From Leptothoe spongobia TAU-MAC 1115 (GTDB lineage Bacteria > Cyanobacteriota > Cyanobacteriia > Phormidesmidales > Phormidesmidaceae), in the NCBI RefSeq assembly GCF_018739885.1, contig NZ_JADOES010000006.1, positions 95,958-159,957 of the forward strand: a stretch of DNA of 64,000 bases. The letters run 5' to 3'. Positions 1 to 9,259 of this stretch are shown piece after piece; within the stretch, counting starts at the first letter, position 1; the number at the start of each line of letters is the position of its first letter. A model generated the notes under the pieces. That model was not told the origin of the DNA, ran no database searches, and worked only from the letters and a program-made list of their open reading frames with translations. The position numbers and the translations under genes are program-made.

Positions 1-163
1 GCCAAAGCCGATTGGCCGACATTTGACGACCTTTGTGTTGATACTTTTTTCGATCAACTGCTGTAGTTTTTTGGACTAAATCTAGTAAGCCTGACCATTG
101 GACGGGCTTAACCTTTTCTCGCGATGGGGGGCTATTAGAAATGATGTTGTTTGAATAATTCAT
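1..163 (-). CDS. Partial CDS, N-terminal end only, running off the left edge
   Basis: An open frame of 54 codons begins with ATG at 163 and stays open to the window edge. AGGA lies about 7 bases upstream of the ATG, a good ribosome binding site that supports this start. The visible residues (MNYSNNIISNSPPSREKVK...) are polar and match no family I recognise. Position and strand suggest it is the next gene of the exopolysaccharide block to its right. Function unknown. Confidence 0.5.
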   Translation of the reverse strand, partial: MNYSNNIISNSPPSREKVKPVQWSGLLDLVQKTTAVDRKKYQHKGRQMSANRLW

Positions 164-324
164 GCATAATTCCTGTGACTCAAAAATAGGATAGGACCTA
201 GTTTGGATGGGAAAATAGTTAAAATAAAAAGTCTCTATCTAAATGAATTTAAATAATCACACAATATTAAATGATTAGATGAGTTGAGAGATTTTAAGTT
301 TCCCTAAGGCATTTATTGGCAATT

Positions 325-1281
325 CTAGTTTTGATTTAAACGAAATGCGATCTTCATTTTTAGATCTGATATCAAGCTAAAATCAAACGCTCTTTTTTTT
401 GCAATGCCAAACTTTTTCTTGAAATCACTGGTAGCTAATTGCCCAATAATCTTCTTTTGATTTAATCCGCCTTCCCGAGGACCGTCATGATTACCATGGC
501 CACAGGCCTTGGCTGCTCCCACATGGGGAAACAGTATAAAATTAAAGTGCTTGTCTTGTTTAATATGTCTGCCTAGGACATTGACAATGTGCCAATTCTC
601 TAGATAGCTGTCGCTACACAATCTATCCAGCCATATGGAAAGATCTGAGGGAACTTCGGTGATAGTTCCTAACTGATTGGGAATCCATTGCTTAGATTTT
701 TGAAATATATTTGAGTCAATTTCAAGCAGCTTCTGAGCTAAACTTTCTTGCTTAAATACTCTACAGGTACCGCACGACGTATTGAAGTGTTTGATAAGGT
801 AAGCAGCCTTATATTCAAGCTGTTCTTCAGATGAAATATCTACTTCAACTTGAAGACCTTTATCGACTAAATAACCATCAATATCTTTATTTCCAAACGT
901 TCCCGTGAGGGAGTTGAGCGCATAGTCAGCCAGCTGAGTATTTACATAGTCATCTGCATCTGCCAACATATATAACCTTGGCTGGAAAATAGCAGTTGCA
1001 TAGAGAATGCCTAAACTATATTTCAATCCTTTATCAACTTTGGTGTTATTTCTGTCAGGGCTAAAAATTTCAGAGTTTGATACATCTAAAAAGAATACGT
1101 TCTGATTGAACCGATCAGCCCAGCTAGGTATCTGACAACAAACCACAATGATTTTGGCATCGTTATATGTTTGATTTTGTAGAGATTCTAGAGTTTGTTT
1201 GAGGGCTATTTCTACATGATGGTAGTTGCTAACTTTACTTCGCTGAGGATGAACAACGGGTAAGATGAATACAAAGCTCAT
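325..1281 (-). CDS. Glycosyltransferase, GT-A fold, family 2-like
   Basis: 318 residues, probably a nucleotide-sugar-dependent transferase adding a sugar to a lipid-linked exopolysaccharide unit in the cytoplasm. The N-terminus (MSFVFILPVVHPQRS) resembles the first beta strand of GT-A enzymes, and a DADDYV motif near residues 108-113 fits the metal- and nucleotide-binding DxD. The C-terminal half has a cysteine-containing stretch (SCGTC) and HVGAAKACGHGNHD, which are unusual and may mark a subfamily. AAAGG precedes the ATG. It lies between the partial left-edge gene and the pyruvyl transferase on the same strand. Donor and acceptor cannot be read from sequence. Confidence 0.65.
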   Translation of the reverse strand: MSFVFILPVVHPQRSKVSNYHHVEIALKQTLESLQNQTYNDAKIIVVCCQIPSWADRFNQNVFFLDVSNSEIFSPDRNNTKVDKGLKYSLGILYATAIFQPRLYMLADADDYVNTQLADYALNSLTGTFGNKDIDGYLVDKGLQVEVDISSEEQLEYKAAYLIKHFNTSCGTCRVFKQESLAQKLLEIDSNIFQKSKQWIPNQLGTITEVPSDLSIWLDRLCSDSYLENWHIVNVLGRHIKQDKHFNFILFPHVGAAKACGHGNHDGPREGGLNQKKIIGQLATSDFKKKFGIAKKRAFDFSLISDLKMKIAFRLNQN

Positions 1282-1378
1282 AACGTTTAGCCTTTTAGAT
1301 TTAAGATAAAAACTAAGAAGTTCAGAAGCTGATTTAACTGTTGATAAACGTACCTAAGTTATTCATCCATACAGAACT

Positions 1379-2473
1379 TTAAGCGTTAGTGATGATATTG
1401 ATGACCTCTGTCCGGGCTGTATGGAGAGTCTTAACCTTATCCTGCATCTCTGAAAACAGTAGTCTCTGATGCTTTTCCATATTGTTATGGAAGTATTTAA
1501 TGTGACCAACAACCGTATCCAACTCTAACTTATCTGTCCGAATATTCCAGTCTTCGCAGTGAATAGATGCCATGAAGTCCAAGCATTTAGTTCTATATTC
1601 CAACATGATGGTTGGTGTATAGGCGCAGGTTGCGAAAATAGAGGAGTGAAGTCTTTCCCCAATAAAGATGTCCTGTGCTTCCAGGTTGGCAATGGTGTCT
1701 TCAATGGGCTTTTTAAATGCTGGATAAATTTGAAATTCGCTCAGATCCGCTTCCCTCGCAATGAGGGTTATCTTTTCTACTTCAACCGCTTTCATTGGGA
1801 AGAACGTTACTTTAAAATTTTCTGATTTTAGATAATGTAAGAGCTTGATGTAGAAGTTGTATACTGCTTTTTCATCGCCGCCGTGAAATTTACCATCACG
1901 GATCAACAATGAGCCAAGGTTTAAGCCGATAGAACGATTTATTTTTTTGGGCGTTATATAGTTTCTGGCCAAGAGAATAGCGCCGTCTCCGATGACTTTG
2001 ACTGGCTTATCTAGATCCCAGGAATCTAAATACTGTTTTGAGATTGGACCTCTGACACCTAAGAAATCACTTCTATTGAGGATTTCTTTCCAGGGTTGAA
2101 TATTTGTCTTTATGCCAAACCGTTCCCACATGGCAATGTCACCGACACCAGTGCCGAAGACGATAAATTTAGAGTTTGGATATTTGGCTTGAAGCTTTCT
2201 GATACGCTTTAAGTGCTCAGAAACTTGTTTGATTAACGTTCCTCCGCCTAAAAAATAGGCCTTATATCCGAGTAGTTTTTCGGCGTAGGGCATTAAGGGC
2301 CCCATTTGCATGGGGCTGTAAAGGCGGAGTCGATGATTGAAATGAGAGTAAATGACTTTGGCTAAAATTTCATCACCGAGATTTCCTCTACCTACAAGGC
2401 CAACGTAGCGCGTTGACACCTTGCCATACTGCCTTATGTATTCTAAATCTTCTAATATAGGTTGCGTGTTCAT
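1379..2473 (-). CDS. Polysaccharide pyruvyl transferase family protein
   Basis: 364 residues. The N-terminal motif VGRGNLGDEIL (about 27-37) is the hallmark of the polysaccharide pyruvyl transferase family (CsaB/WcaK/EpsO type), and GERLHSSIFA near residue 275 is the conserved C-terminal motif. Members transfer pyruvate from phosphoenolpyruvate to a sugar as a ketal, giving the polymer negative charge, although some homologues have other roles. It sits between a glycosyltransferase and a sulfotransferase, consistent with decoration of an anionic exopolysaccharide. There are short gaps on both sides, so co-transcription is likely. Confidence 0.8.
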   Translation of the reverse strand: MNTQPILEDLEYIRQYGKVSTRYVGLVGRGNLGDEILAKVIYSHFNHRLRLYSPMQMGPLMPYAEKLLGYKAYFLGGGTLIKQVSEHLKRIRKLQAKYPNSKFIVFGTGVGDIAMWERFGIKTNIQPWKEILNRSDFLGVRGPISKQYLDSWDLDKPVKVIGDGAILLARNYITPKKINRSIGLNLGSLLIRDGKFHGGDEKAVYNFYIKLLHYLKSENFKVTFFPMKAVEVEKITLIAREADLSEFQIYPAFKKPIEDTIANLEAQDIFIGERLHSSIFATCAYTPTIMLEYRTKCLDFMASIHCEDWNIRTDKLELDTVVGHIKYFHNNMEKHQRLLFSEMQDKVKTLHTARTEVINIITNA

Positions 2474-2521
2474 TGTTTCTTATGTAGGTGTGTGAGGCAA
2501 CATAGGCTTTGATTTTTTAAG

Positions 2522-3265
2522 TTAATAACCTAGCTGCTTTAATAAGCCGCCTGATCTAAAATTCAATAACATTCCCAGTAACGGATCTAATTTCTTTTTG
2601 CCTAACCCAACACGTGATTGGTAAAGTGCCGATGTTTCACCGGATTCTTTACGCCGTGACTCAGTTAAATTGCTTGTATAGCAACCTTTCTCAAGTACGA
2701 TAGGATCCCAAGGCTCAGTCAAATATTCAAATAGAAGTTTGCAATTTTCCTCAGGTTCTTTTACAAGATCCTCATACCGAATTTCAAAATATTGATCATT
2801 AGGGAGAGATTGACCAAAATCTCTTACATGTTTTATGCTCTCGGCCCAGACTTTTGTCGAATTTACAGCTTTTTTATAGCCCCATCTATCTAAGTGAGAT
2901 AGTGTTACGTCATATCCATTTCGGATTACATGAACTATTTGTAGATCGGGATATAGTGTATGAATAAAGTCAAGTTTGAATGCATAGCTTGGGGTTTTTT
3001 CTGCCCATCTTTTTTTTCCTTGCTTTTGAGCATACTCAGACTTAAAGGTGTCAAAGAAGTCAGCTATTTTCTCATTCCAATAATCTTTTGTGAAATCATA
3101 TCGCTCTATTCTTTCCCAATGTTGATCAACGATTTTTGAAAGATCTTTGAGGAAGTGAGTTTCCGCTCCACAGGCTATATTTGGATGTGCATTGATAATG
3201 CTGCGAGTCAGAGTTGTACCAGATCGAGGACAGCCAACGATGAAAATTGGTCCACTATTTTGCAT
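2522..3265 (-). CDS. Sulfotransferase family protein (PAPS-dependent)
   Basis: 247 residues. FIVGCPRSGTTLTRSII at about 8-24 is the 5'-phosphosulfate binding loop of sulfotransferases (Sulfotransfer_3 type), and VIRNGYDVTLSHLDRW near 113-128 corresponds to the 3'-phosphate binding strand and helix. The enzyme should transfer sulfate from PAPS to a hydroxyl. Its place between a pyruvyl transferase and an ABC exporter suggests the target is the exopolysaccharide, so the product may be a sulfated polymer (inference). AGAGG lies upstream of the ATG. The substrate could instead be a lipid or small molecule. Confidence 0.8.
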   Translation of the reverse strand: MQNSGPIFIVGCPRSGTTLTRSIINAHPNIACGAETHFLKDLSKIVDQHWERIERYDFTKDYWNEKIADFFDTFKSEYAQKQGKKRWAEKTPSYAFKLDFIHTLYPDLQIVHVIRNGYDVTLSHLDRWGYKKAVNSTKVWAESIKHVRDFGQSLPNDQYFEIRYEDLVKEPEENCKLLFEYLTEPWDPIVLEKGCYTSNLTESRRKESGETSALYQSRVGLGKKKLDPLLGMLLNFRSGGLLKQLGY

Positions 3266-3512
3266 GATTCATAACCTCTGCTGAATTTAGATTGTTTAAT
3301 TTTTTATCGGCCAAATATTTTTATGTTGGTCTTATTGCTTTCGCGCTTATTAATAACCTGTATTAGGTATTGCTTTGTTTCTGAGCGCATCCAACATTTC
3401 AGGTACTTCTAGATTGGCACCATCGTGGCAATCAAAGGCCAGCCCCACCAAGGTAGATTGTTTGTGCCATCTGAATACCCCATGTTTCGACATACATCTG
3501 CATTAAAGAACT

Positions 3513-5363
3513 TTAGTGAGCGCTGCCCATCTCAAACTGCATTTGGTGATATTTCCAAAGCTTGCCTTGTTCTTTGAGCAAGTCCTGATAATTGCCTTGT
3601 TCTACAATCCGTCCTTTCTCCATGACGACTACCTTGTCTGCATTGGAAATGGTGGATAGTCGGTGGGCAATGGCGATAACGGTTCGTCCTTTGGAGAGTC
3701 TTTCTAGTGAATCTTGGATCAGCTTTTCTGTGACTGAATCTAGGGCACTGGTGGCTTCATCTAGGATGAGGATTTCAGGATTACGGAGTAGGGCACGTGC
3801 GATCGCAATCCGTTGACGTTGCCCTCCTGATAGTCTAAGCCCACGATTTCCTAGCATTGTTTCAAATCCGTTTGGTAACTCTTGGATAAACTCCAATGCA
3901 TTGGCTGCCTTGGCCGCCTCAATAATATCGGTGTCGCTGGCGTTTTCAACACCGTATACCAGGTTCTCTGCTACGGTCGTGTTGAAGATAAAGGTATCTT
4001 GGCTAACGATGGCCATCCGTTGTCTAAACGAAGTGATTTTTAGTTTGTTTAGCTCTTCACCATCAACCAGAATTTGCCCCCCTGTTGGATCATAGAATCG
4101 TGGGAGCAAATCTGCCAGTGTGGTTTTACCAGCGCCTGAAGCACCCACAAGTGCCGTTGTTTCCCCACGTTTAATCGAGAGCGTAATGTCGTGTAGAATC
4201 GGCTCACCAGGGTTATAGGAAAAGTCAACTGAGACAAAGTCAATTGAACGCTTTAACCCCTGAAAAACTTTATGCCCATCTTGAAAGTAGGGTTTGTCAT
4301 CTTTTCTGAGTAGATCAGTGACAGCATGCAATGCTCCTTGGGATGAGATAAAGCCTACCCTAGTACCATTCAGAGAGGAGACTAATGGTGTGGTACGAAT
4401 GAGGACAAATAAGAAGGTCAGTAGTTCCGCTGCTTTGAGTCGACCTGTGGAGATTAGCAAACTGTAGGATATAACCACCATACCGACTAACAGCGTCACC
4501 CCAAGTCCCTCGATCAGAGGTCTCACTAATGCCGAGAGTTTGACTACCTTAATCTGGGCATTGTGAATTGTCTGGGCAGCAGTGTAGAATCGCTTACGCT
4601 CAAATTCCTGAGTGCCCGAGGCATGGACCGTGCGAATACCGTTAACGAATGCTAGCGCACGAGACGTAAACGCTTTGTTAGCCTTCGGGACATCAAAGCT
4701 AGCCTCTCTCACTCTGGCTGTTAGAGACGTCAACCCAACCGACATTAGACCAAAAACCAGGGTGGAAATCAAAAATAACTGCCATGATAGCAGTAGCATT
4801 GACACCAAATAGGCTAAGACTTTAGAGCCATGTACGATGGATGTTGAAAGGACATTAAAGGCTTGCTGGACCTGGTTAACTTCACCCCGGATGGTGCTCA
4901 TTAAGGCCCCAGGGCTCACGGTGGTGTAGTAGCTTAGCCTGAAGCTTTCTAACTGGTCGAATATCCTACCGCGCAGTTGATTGACCAGCTTCAAAGAAGA
5001 CTTTTTAGCGTAGATTGTGCTTAGATAGTCAAAACTTGCCCGTAGCCATACCCCAACTAACAGGAGTCCAGAAAGCCTATAAATTCTGTCTGTGGCGGAG
5101 GCTTGAGTCCCAAGAAATATGGTGTCAAACCATTGAATTCCCGTCTGAATAGGCGGTTCGCCCGGATTGGTAAGTCCCTGCAAAAAGGACGCAATAAATC
5201 CAACCGTCATCCCTTCAAAAGCCGCTGCTACTAAAGCAAAAAAGATAGCTAAGAAGACAACCCTTTTAAAGTATTTAAATTCTCTAAGGATTAGATGATT
5301 CTCTTTCCAAAATTGGGTTGTTTTAACTAGTGTACGGAGGGCACCGGGCAGCTTCATTTTCAT
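3513..5363 (-). CDS. ABC exporter, fused membrane and ATPase domains (MsbA/HepA-like)
   Basis: About 616 residues. An N-terminal transmembrane domain with about six hydrophobic segments is followed by an ATPase domain: Walker A GASGAGKTT, Q-loop SQDTF, signature LSGGQRQR, Walker B ILILDEATSALD and H-loop AHRLS. This half-transporter works as a homodimer to flip lipid-linked glycans or lipids. The N-terminal region resembles the cyanobacterial HepA group needed for heterocyst polysaccharide, but I would not assign that role here. The frame opens at a TTG at 5390; ATG at 5363 (or 5357) is the more likely start. It sits inside the polysaccharide block. Confidence 0.85.
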   Translation of the reverse strand: MKMKLPGALRTLVKTTQFWKENHLILREFKYFKRVVFLAIFFALVAAAFEGMTVGFIASFLQGLTNPGEPPIQTGIQWFDTIFLGTQASATDRIYRLSGLLLVGVWLRASFDYLSTIYAKKSSLKLVNQLRGRIFDQLESFRLSYYTTVSPGALMSTIRGEVNQVQQAFNVLSTSIVHGSKVLAYLVSMLLLSWQLFLISTLVFGLMSVGLTSLTARVREASFDVPKANKAFTSRALAFVNGIRTVHASGTQEFERKRFYTAAQTIHNAQIKVVKLSALVRPLIEGLGVTLLVGMVVISYSLLISTGRLKAAELLTFLFVLIRTTPLVSSLNGTRVGFISSQGALHAVTDLLRKDDKPYFQDGHKVFQGLKRSIDFVSVDFSYNPGEPILHDITLSIKRGETTALVGASGAGKTTLADLLPRFYDPTGGQILVDGEELNKLKITSFRQRMAIVSQDTFIFNTTVAENLVYGVENASDTDIIEAAKAANALEFIQELPNGFETMLGNRGLRLSGGQRQRIAIARALLRNPEILILDEATSALDSVTEKLIQDSLERLSKGRTVIAIAHRLSTISNADKVVVMEKGRIVEQGNYQDLLKEQGKLWKYHQMQFEMGSAH

Positions 5364-5770
5364 AGAGTAAAGATATAGAATACTTGACAATTAGTTCACA
5401 ACCCACAAACGTTAGTCTAAGCCCGTACGCATGACATTATAGTTTTCCTGACATAGAGCCGCTTTCGGGAAAGCTGAGAGATGCCGGAAGTAGACTCGTA
5501 ACTTCATCTCAGCTACACGATCTGATCAAGATTGTTAACGCTATCAAAATATTGATTTTGACGCACTACCATACCCAGTGTCTTGTTATGTCAAAACATC
5601 AGTTTGCCTCATCAGATTGATAATAAAAGCCTTTCTCGATTCCTTAGGGAACTAAATCAAGATATTAACAATAAGCCTGCTGTATACATCGCTCCAGTCA
5701 ATGTACGCAACAGGCTGTTAATTTAGTTACCTATGATACCTAGATGAGAGTTCTCTAGAAATCAATTGGA
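5364..5770. other. Intergenic region between ABC exporter and WecG-type gene
   Basis: About 400 bases without a convincing reading frame. It should hold the promoter of the ABC exporter and the 3' end of the WecG-family transcript. I found no strong inverted repeat, RNA gene or known operator. Confidence 0.4.
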
Positions 5771-6634
5771 TTATCGTCTCATGGACCCCAGCACAATTTC
5801 TGGACGGGGAGCACCAAATCGAGGTTCAAGTCCTAGCTTAATTTTGACCAATTGCTTAAAGGCCAACAGCAGAAATAGAGGAATAGTCTTTGCATAACGC
5901 TTCCAGAGCCTTCTTGGTTCTTGGACTAAGCGATATAACCACTCTAAACCATTTTTTTGAACCCAAACGGGAGCCCATTTCTGTTGGCCAGCAAAAACAG
6001 GAAAGACTCCACCTAGACCCACCATAACGGCCTTTACTCGACCTTTGTGATTGTACATCCACCATTCTTGCTTGGGGCAACCTAAGGCTACGAGGACCAA
6101 ACCCGCACCGCTACTATTCAATCGTTGAACTAGAGATTCATCTTCTTCTATGGTCAACGGGCGAAATGGAGGAGATTCCATGCCCACAACTTTCAAATCC
6201 GGAAACTCTTTGTTCAGGCGTTGCTCCATGCTCCACAACACGTCAGGTGTTGATCCCAGGAAGAAGACACTGATGTTTTCCTGGGTGGCTTTCTCACAAA
6301 GACTCAACAGAATGTCCATACCAGCAACGCGCTCCTGTTGCCGTTTCCTCAATCTGCTTGTGATCCATACTAAGGGCATGCCATCAGGTGTAAGCATGTC
6401 AGCCCGATGCAAGACTCGTGCGAACTTTTTGTTGCACTTTGCCTCGACCAGCATGTGTACATTGGCCACACATACGGCTTTGCTCAATCGTTGACGCGCC
6501 CATCCCACCATGGTGTCAACTTGTGTTTCAAATGATTCTGCGGTGACCGGAAATCCGATTACATTCTGCGTTTCCAGCTTCTTTGTGCTCTTCTGCCAAA
6601 GGCTAGTAAGACTAGACCTAGTTGAATACAGCAT
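5771..6634 (-). CDS. WecG/TagA/CpsF family glycosyltransferase
   Basis: 287 residues. Family hallmarks are NVHMLVEA, TPDGMPLVW (about 82-90), VAGMDIL, FFLGSTPDVL, and LVLVALGCPKQEWW followed by VGLGGVFPVFAGQQKWAP. These enzymes transfer N-acetylmannosaminuronic acid, ManNAc or similar sugars to undecaprenyl-linked acceptors (GT26). A hydrophobic and basic C-terminus (FLLLAFKQLVKIK) fits membrane association. It is the first gene of the minus-strand polysaccharide block, divergent from the export genes across a 1.1 kb gap. The donor sugar is not determinable. Confidence 0.9.
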   Translation of the reverse strand: MLYSTRSSLTSLWQKSTKKLETQNVIGFPVTAESFETQVDTMVGWARQRLSKAVCVANVHMLVEAKCNKKFARVLHRADMLTPDGMPLVWITSRLRKRQQERVAGMDILLSLCEKATQENISVFFLGSTPDVLWSMEQRLNKEFPDLKVVGMESPPFRPLTIEEDESLVQRLNSSGAGLVLVALGCPKQEWWMYNHKGRVKAVMVGLGGVFPVFAGQQKWAPVWVQKNGLEWLYRLVQEPRRLWKRYAKTIPLFLLLAFKQLVKIKLGLEPRFGAPRPEIVLGSMRR

Positions 6635-7711
6635 AATAATTCTCGAATTTGTTGAGGTCGGTTAACGAAAATACTTTGGTATGAGATGCCACTGTATAGG
6701 AGCTGTCAATCGCATCGGCCATTGGGGTATAACCCTTTTACCCAGGTTCAACAATGTACTTGTTAACCCACTAGCCTTAGAGTAATAGGTCCGACATCAC
6801 GATCTCAGCTCTGAAAGAGCACATGCGTATAACAATTTTTGTATTGCTGTAGGGGATAGATTCCGGGAAAATTTGTGTAGAATAAACGGACACTAGGGGT
6901 GGCATCCATGTACTTAACTCAATAAGTACAAACGACCGGAGAAGTAGTGTCTATTTTCCATACATACAAGCTTCGGATAATCTGTTTAGCTTTTACCCAC
7001 AGCGAGTTGGAAACACACAGGCAAAGTCACCTGAAACAAAACCCTAAACTAGTTCAATTTTTCAAAACTTTGGGGTGTGTTGGAGACTTTCCTAACTAAA
7101 CCTTGGTCACGTCCATAACGGCTATTTTCCCATAGAGGAAACGGTAGTTTCAAATGGAACGTGATTAAAGATAGATGCGGCGGTAAATGGGAAACTCATT
7201 GATTCAAGCAAGAACTTAAACCAAACACTGCCAAGCTGTTGTCTTTGAGATCGTAATCAGAGAGAACACTTAGCCCACAAGGGAAAACAATTCAACCTTA
7301 TTTGTTGTGCAACACACACCCTTCATGTTGCACAGCATAGACGAATATTTTTGATTTGTCGACTAGCTGAGCAAAGAAATTGGCTGAACCCATGTAAAAA
7401 CCTATATTGTGCTCATGTTTAGCTTCCATGTGAGATAGGTATTTTCCGTACGGATTGAGTAAATAGCTGCTTTATGAATTTAACAAATGCAGCCCTATAA
7501 CTAGTTCTCTAGGTAAAAATGCTATCCGACTTTATTTAGAATCTTTAAAAAGTCGTTGAAAAAATGTTTGAATCGGGTAAACGGGGTGGTCCAATTAAAG
7601 GACTGCACCAAAACTAAGCTGATTTGCTGAAGACAATGGTGAAAATGTAATCTCCAAGGCTAGCCAGTCTTGTATGAATCACAATCGTCCTACAACATAA
7701 GCAGTCTACTC
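6635..7711. promoter_or_regulatory. Long divergent intergenic region of the polysaccharide locus
   Basis: About 1.08 kb separates the divergent WecG-type and OPX genes and has no credible coding frame. It should hold both promoters. One clear element is a 9-bp perfect inverted repeat, TGTGCAACA at 7306-7314 and TGTTGCACA at 7326-7334, separated by 11 bases, about 380 bases upstream of the OPX gene; it could be an operator or an RNA hairpin. The length suggests complex regulation or a degraded gene, but I see no protein homology. Confidence 0.4.
7306..7334. repeat. 9-bp inverted repeat upstream of OPX gene
   Basis: TGTGCAACA and TGTTGCACA are exact reverse complements with an 11-base spacer. 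No poly-T follows, so an operator-like site is more likely than a terminator. The binding protein is unknown. Confidence 0.4.
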
Positions 7712-9184
7712 ATGTTGCTTCGTTCCTTGCCCCCGTCACAACTAGCCTTTGCCTTTGTTGCCCTAGCAGCAATTACTTCATCATCATTACCAGCCGCCGC
7801 TCAGTTACCGCCTCTACCTGGTAATAATGGGACCAACAATGCGGCTTCAGCACCTTTGCCTAACATTGCTCCTCCTGCTGAAACGGCCTATACCCTGGGA
7901 GCTGGTGATGTCGTGCATGTCGATATATTTAAGGTGTCACAATATAGCGGCGAGAGTGAAGTTGCAGTAGATGGCATATTGAATTTGCCATTGGTGGGGC
8001 CAGTGAATGTTGCAGGACTGACCATCGACGAGACAACAGACCTACTTTCCAGTAAATACGGTCAATATCTCAGACGCCCTTTAGTCACCCTGACCTTACG
8101 TAATCGACGTCCATTGCAGGTGGGTATTTCCGGTGAGATTGATAGCCCTGGTGCCTATACCCTTACCCAAACAGGTACCCAGGCCCCCCGATTGACCCAA
8201 CTCCTAGAGCGGGCGGGTGGTGTTACTCAAGTGGCTGATATTCGTCAAATTCAGATTCAGCGTCCTGGCCGGGATGGTCGTCAGCAAACATTTACGATTG
8301 ACCTCTGGCAGCTGTTAGAAACCGGTAATTCTCAGTACGATATATCTCTTAGGGATGGAGATTCGATCTTTATTCCCACAGGCACTGTATCCCTTCAAGA
8401 CTCTACACTGCTGGCAGATGCTAGTTTTGCGGCCAGCGTCAGCGAAGCAATTAATGTAGCTGTCATTGGTGAAGTGTATCGACCTGGCCCTTATACAATC
8501 CGGGGTGGTCAGGCAACTACTAGGGATGCTGGAGTTCCTGGTTCATCCTCTGGTTCGAATACACCCACTACGGTTACCCGAGCCTTGCAGGTAGCCGGGG
8601 GGATCAGACCCCGAGCTGATATTCGTAAGGTACAGGTGGTGCGACCTACTCGTACAGGGGGATCTCAAGTTATTGATGTGGACTTGTGGAAGCTCCTGGA
8701 AGTGGGTGATGTTTATCAGGACGTGGTGCTCCAGCCGAACGATACTATTTTTGTTCCCACAGCTATTGCATTGAATCCTGAAGAAGTCCCCACGGTTTTA
8801 GGCTCTAGTATTTCCCCCAACTCTATTCGAGTCAATATTGTGGGTGAAGTAACTCGTTCAGGAACAATGGAGCTAGATCCCAATACATCCTTGAGTCAAG
8901 CCATCCTGGCGGCCGGTGGATTTAATCGCCGTGCCCGTGAAAAGGATGCTGAACTGATCCGATTGAATCCAGATGGCACCGTTGTTCGCAGGAAGATTCC
9001 AGTTGACTTCGCTGGAGGAATCAATGATGAAAATAATCCTATTCTGCAGAATAACGATGTGATCATTGTCAATCCATCGGCATTGGCGCGTATTAGTGAC
9101 GACATTGGAACTGTTCTAGGGCCAGTTGGACAAGTGATAACTAATGTCTTTTCACCCCTAAGGTTCCTCAATATTCTTGATTAA
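7712..9184 (+). CDS. Polysaccharide export outer-membrane protein (OPX/Wza-like)
   Basis: About 490 residues from ATG 7712. A signal peptide (MLLRSLPPSQLAFAFVALAA...LPAAAQ) is followed by the Poly_export domain (YTLGAGDVVHVDIFKV...GEVAVDG-type region, GPVNVAGLTIDETTDLL) and about three SLBB repeats, recognisable by GEIDSPGAYTL, GEVYRPGPYTI and GEVTRSGTMEL. The family forms the outer-membrane and periplasmic channel for capsule or exopolysaccharide export with a Wzc-like partner, encoded next. An in-frame TTG at 7670 would extend the N-terminus by 14 residues; ATG gives the cleaner signal peptide. Confidence 0.9.
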   Translation: MLLRSLPPSQLAFAFVALAAITSSSLPAAAQLPPLPGNNGTNNAASAPLPNIAPPAETAYTLGAGDVVHVDIFKVSQYSGESEVAVDGILNLPLVGPVNVAGLTIDETTDLLSSKYGQYLRRPLVTLTLRNRRPLQVGISGEIDSPGAYTLTQTGTQAPRLTQLLERAGGVTQVADIRQIQIQRPGRDGRQQTFTIDLWQLLETGNSQYDISLRDGDSIFIPTGTVSLQDSTLLADASFAASVSEAINVAVIGEVYRPGPYTIRGGQATTRDAGVPGSSSGSNTPTTVTRALQVAGGIRPRADIRKVQVVRPTRTGGSQVIDVDLWKLLEVGDVYQDVVLQPNDTIFVPTAIALNPEEVPTVLGSSISPNSIRVNIVGEVTRSGTMELDPNTSLSQAILAAGGFNRRAREKDAELIRLNPDGTVVRRKIPVDFAGGINDENNPILQNNDVIIVNPSALARISDDIGTVLGPVGQVITNVFSPLRFLNILD

Positions 9185-9259
9185 GCACAAGCCCTGTATA
9201 GCTCGGCACATTCATCTCCACACTCTACTGCCAACTTCTATATATTTATCTTTTAATCT

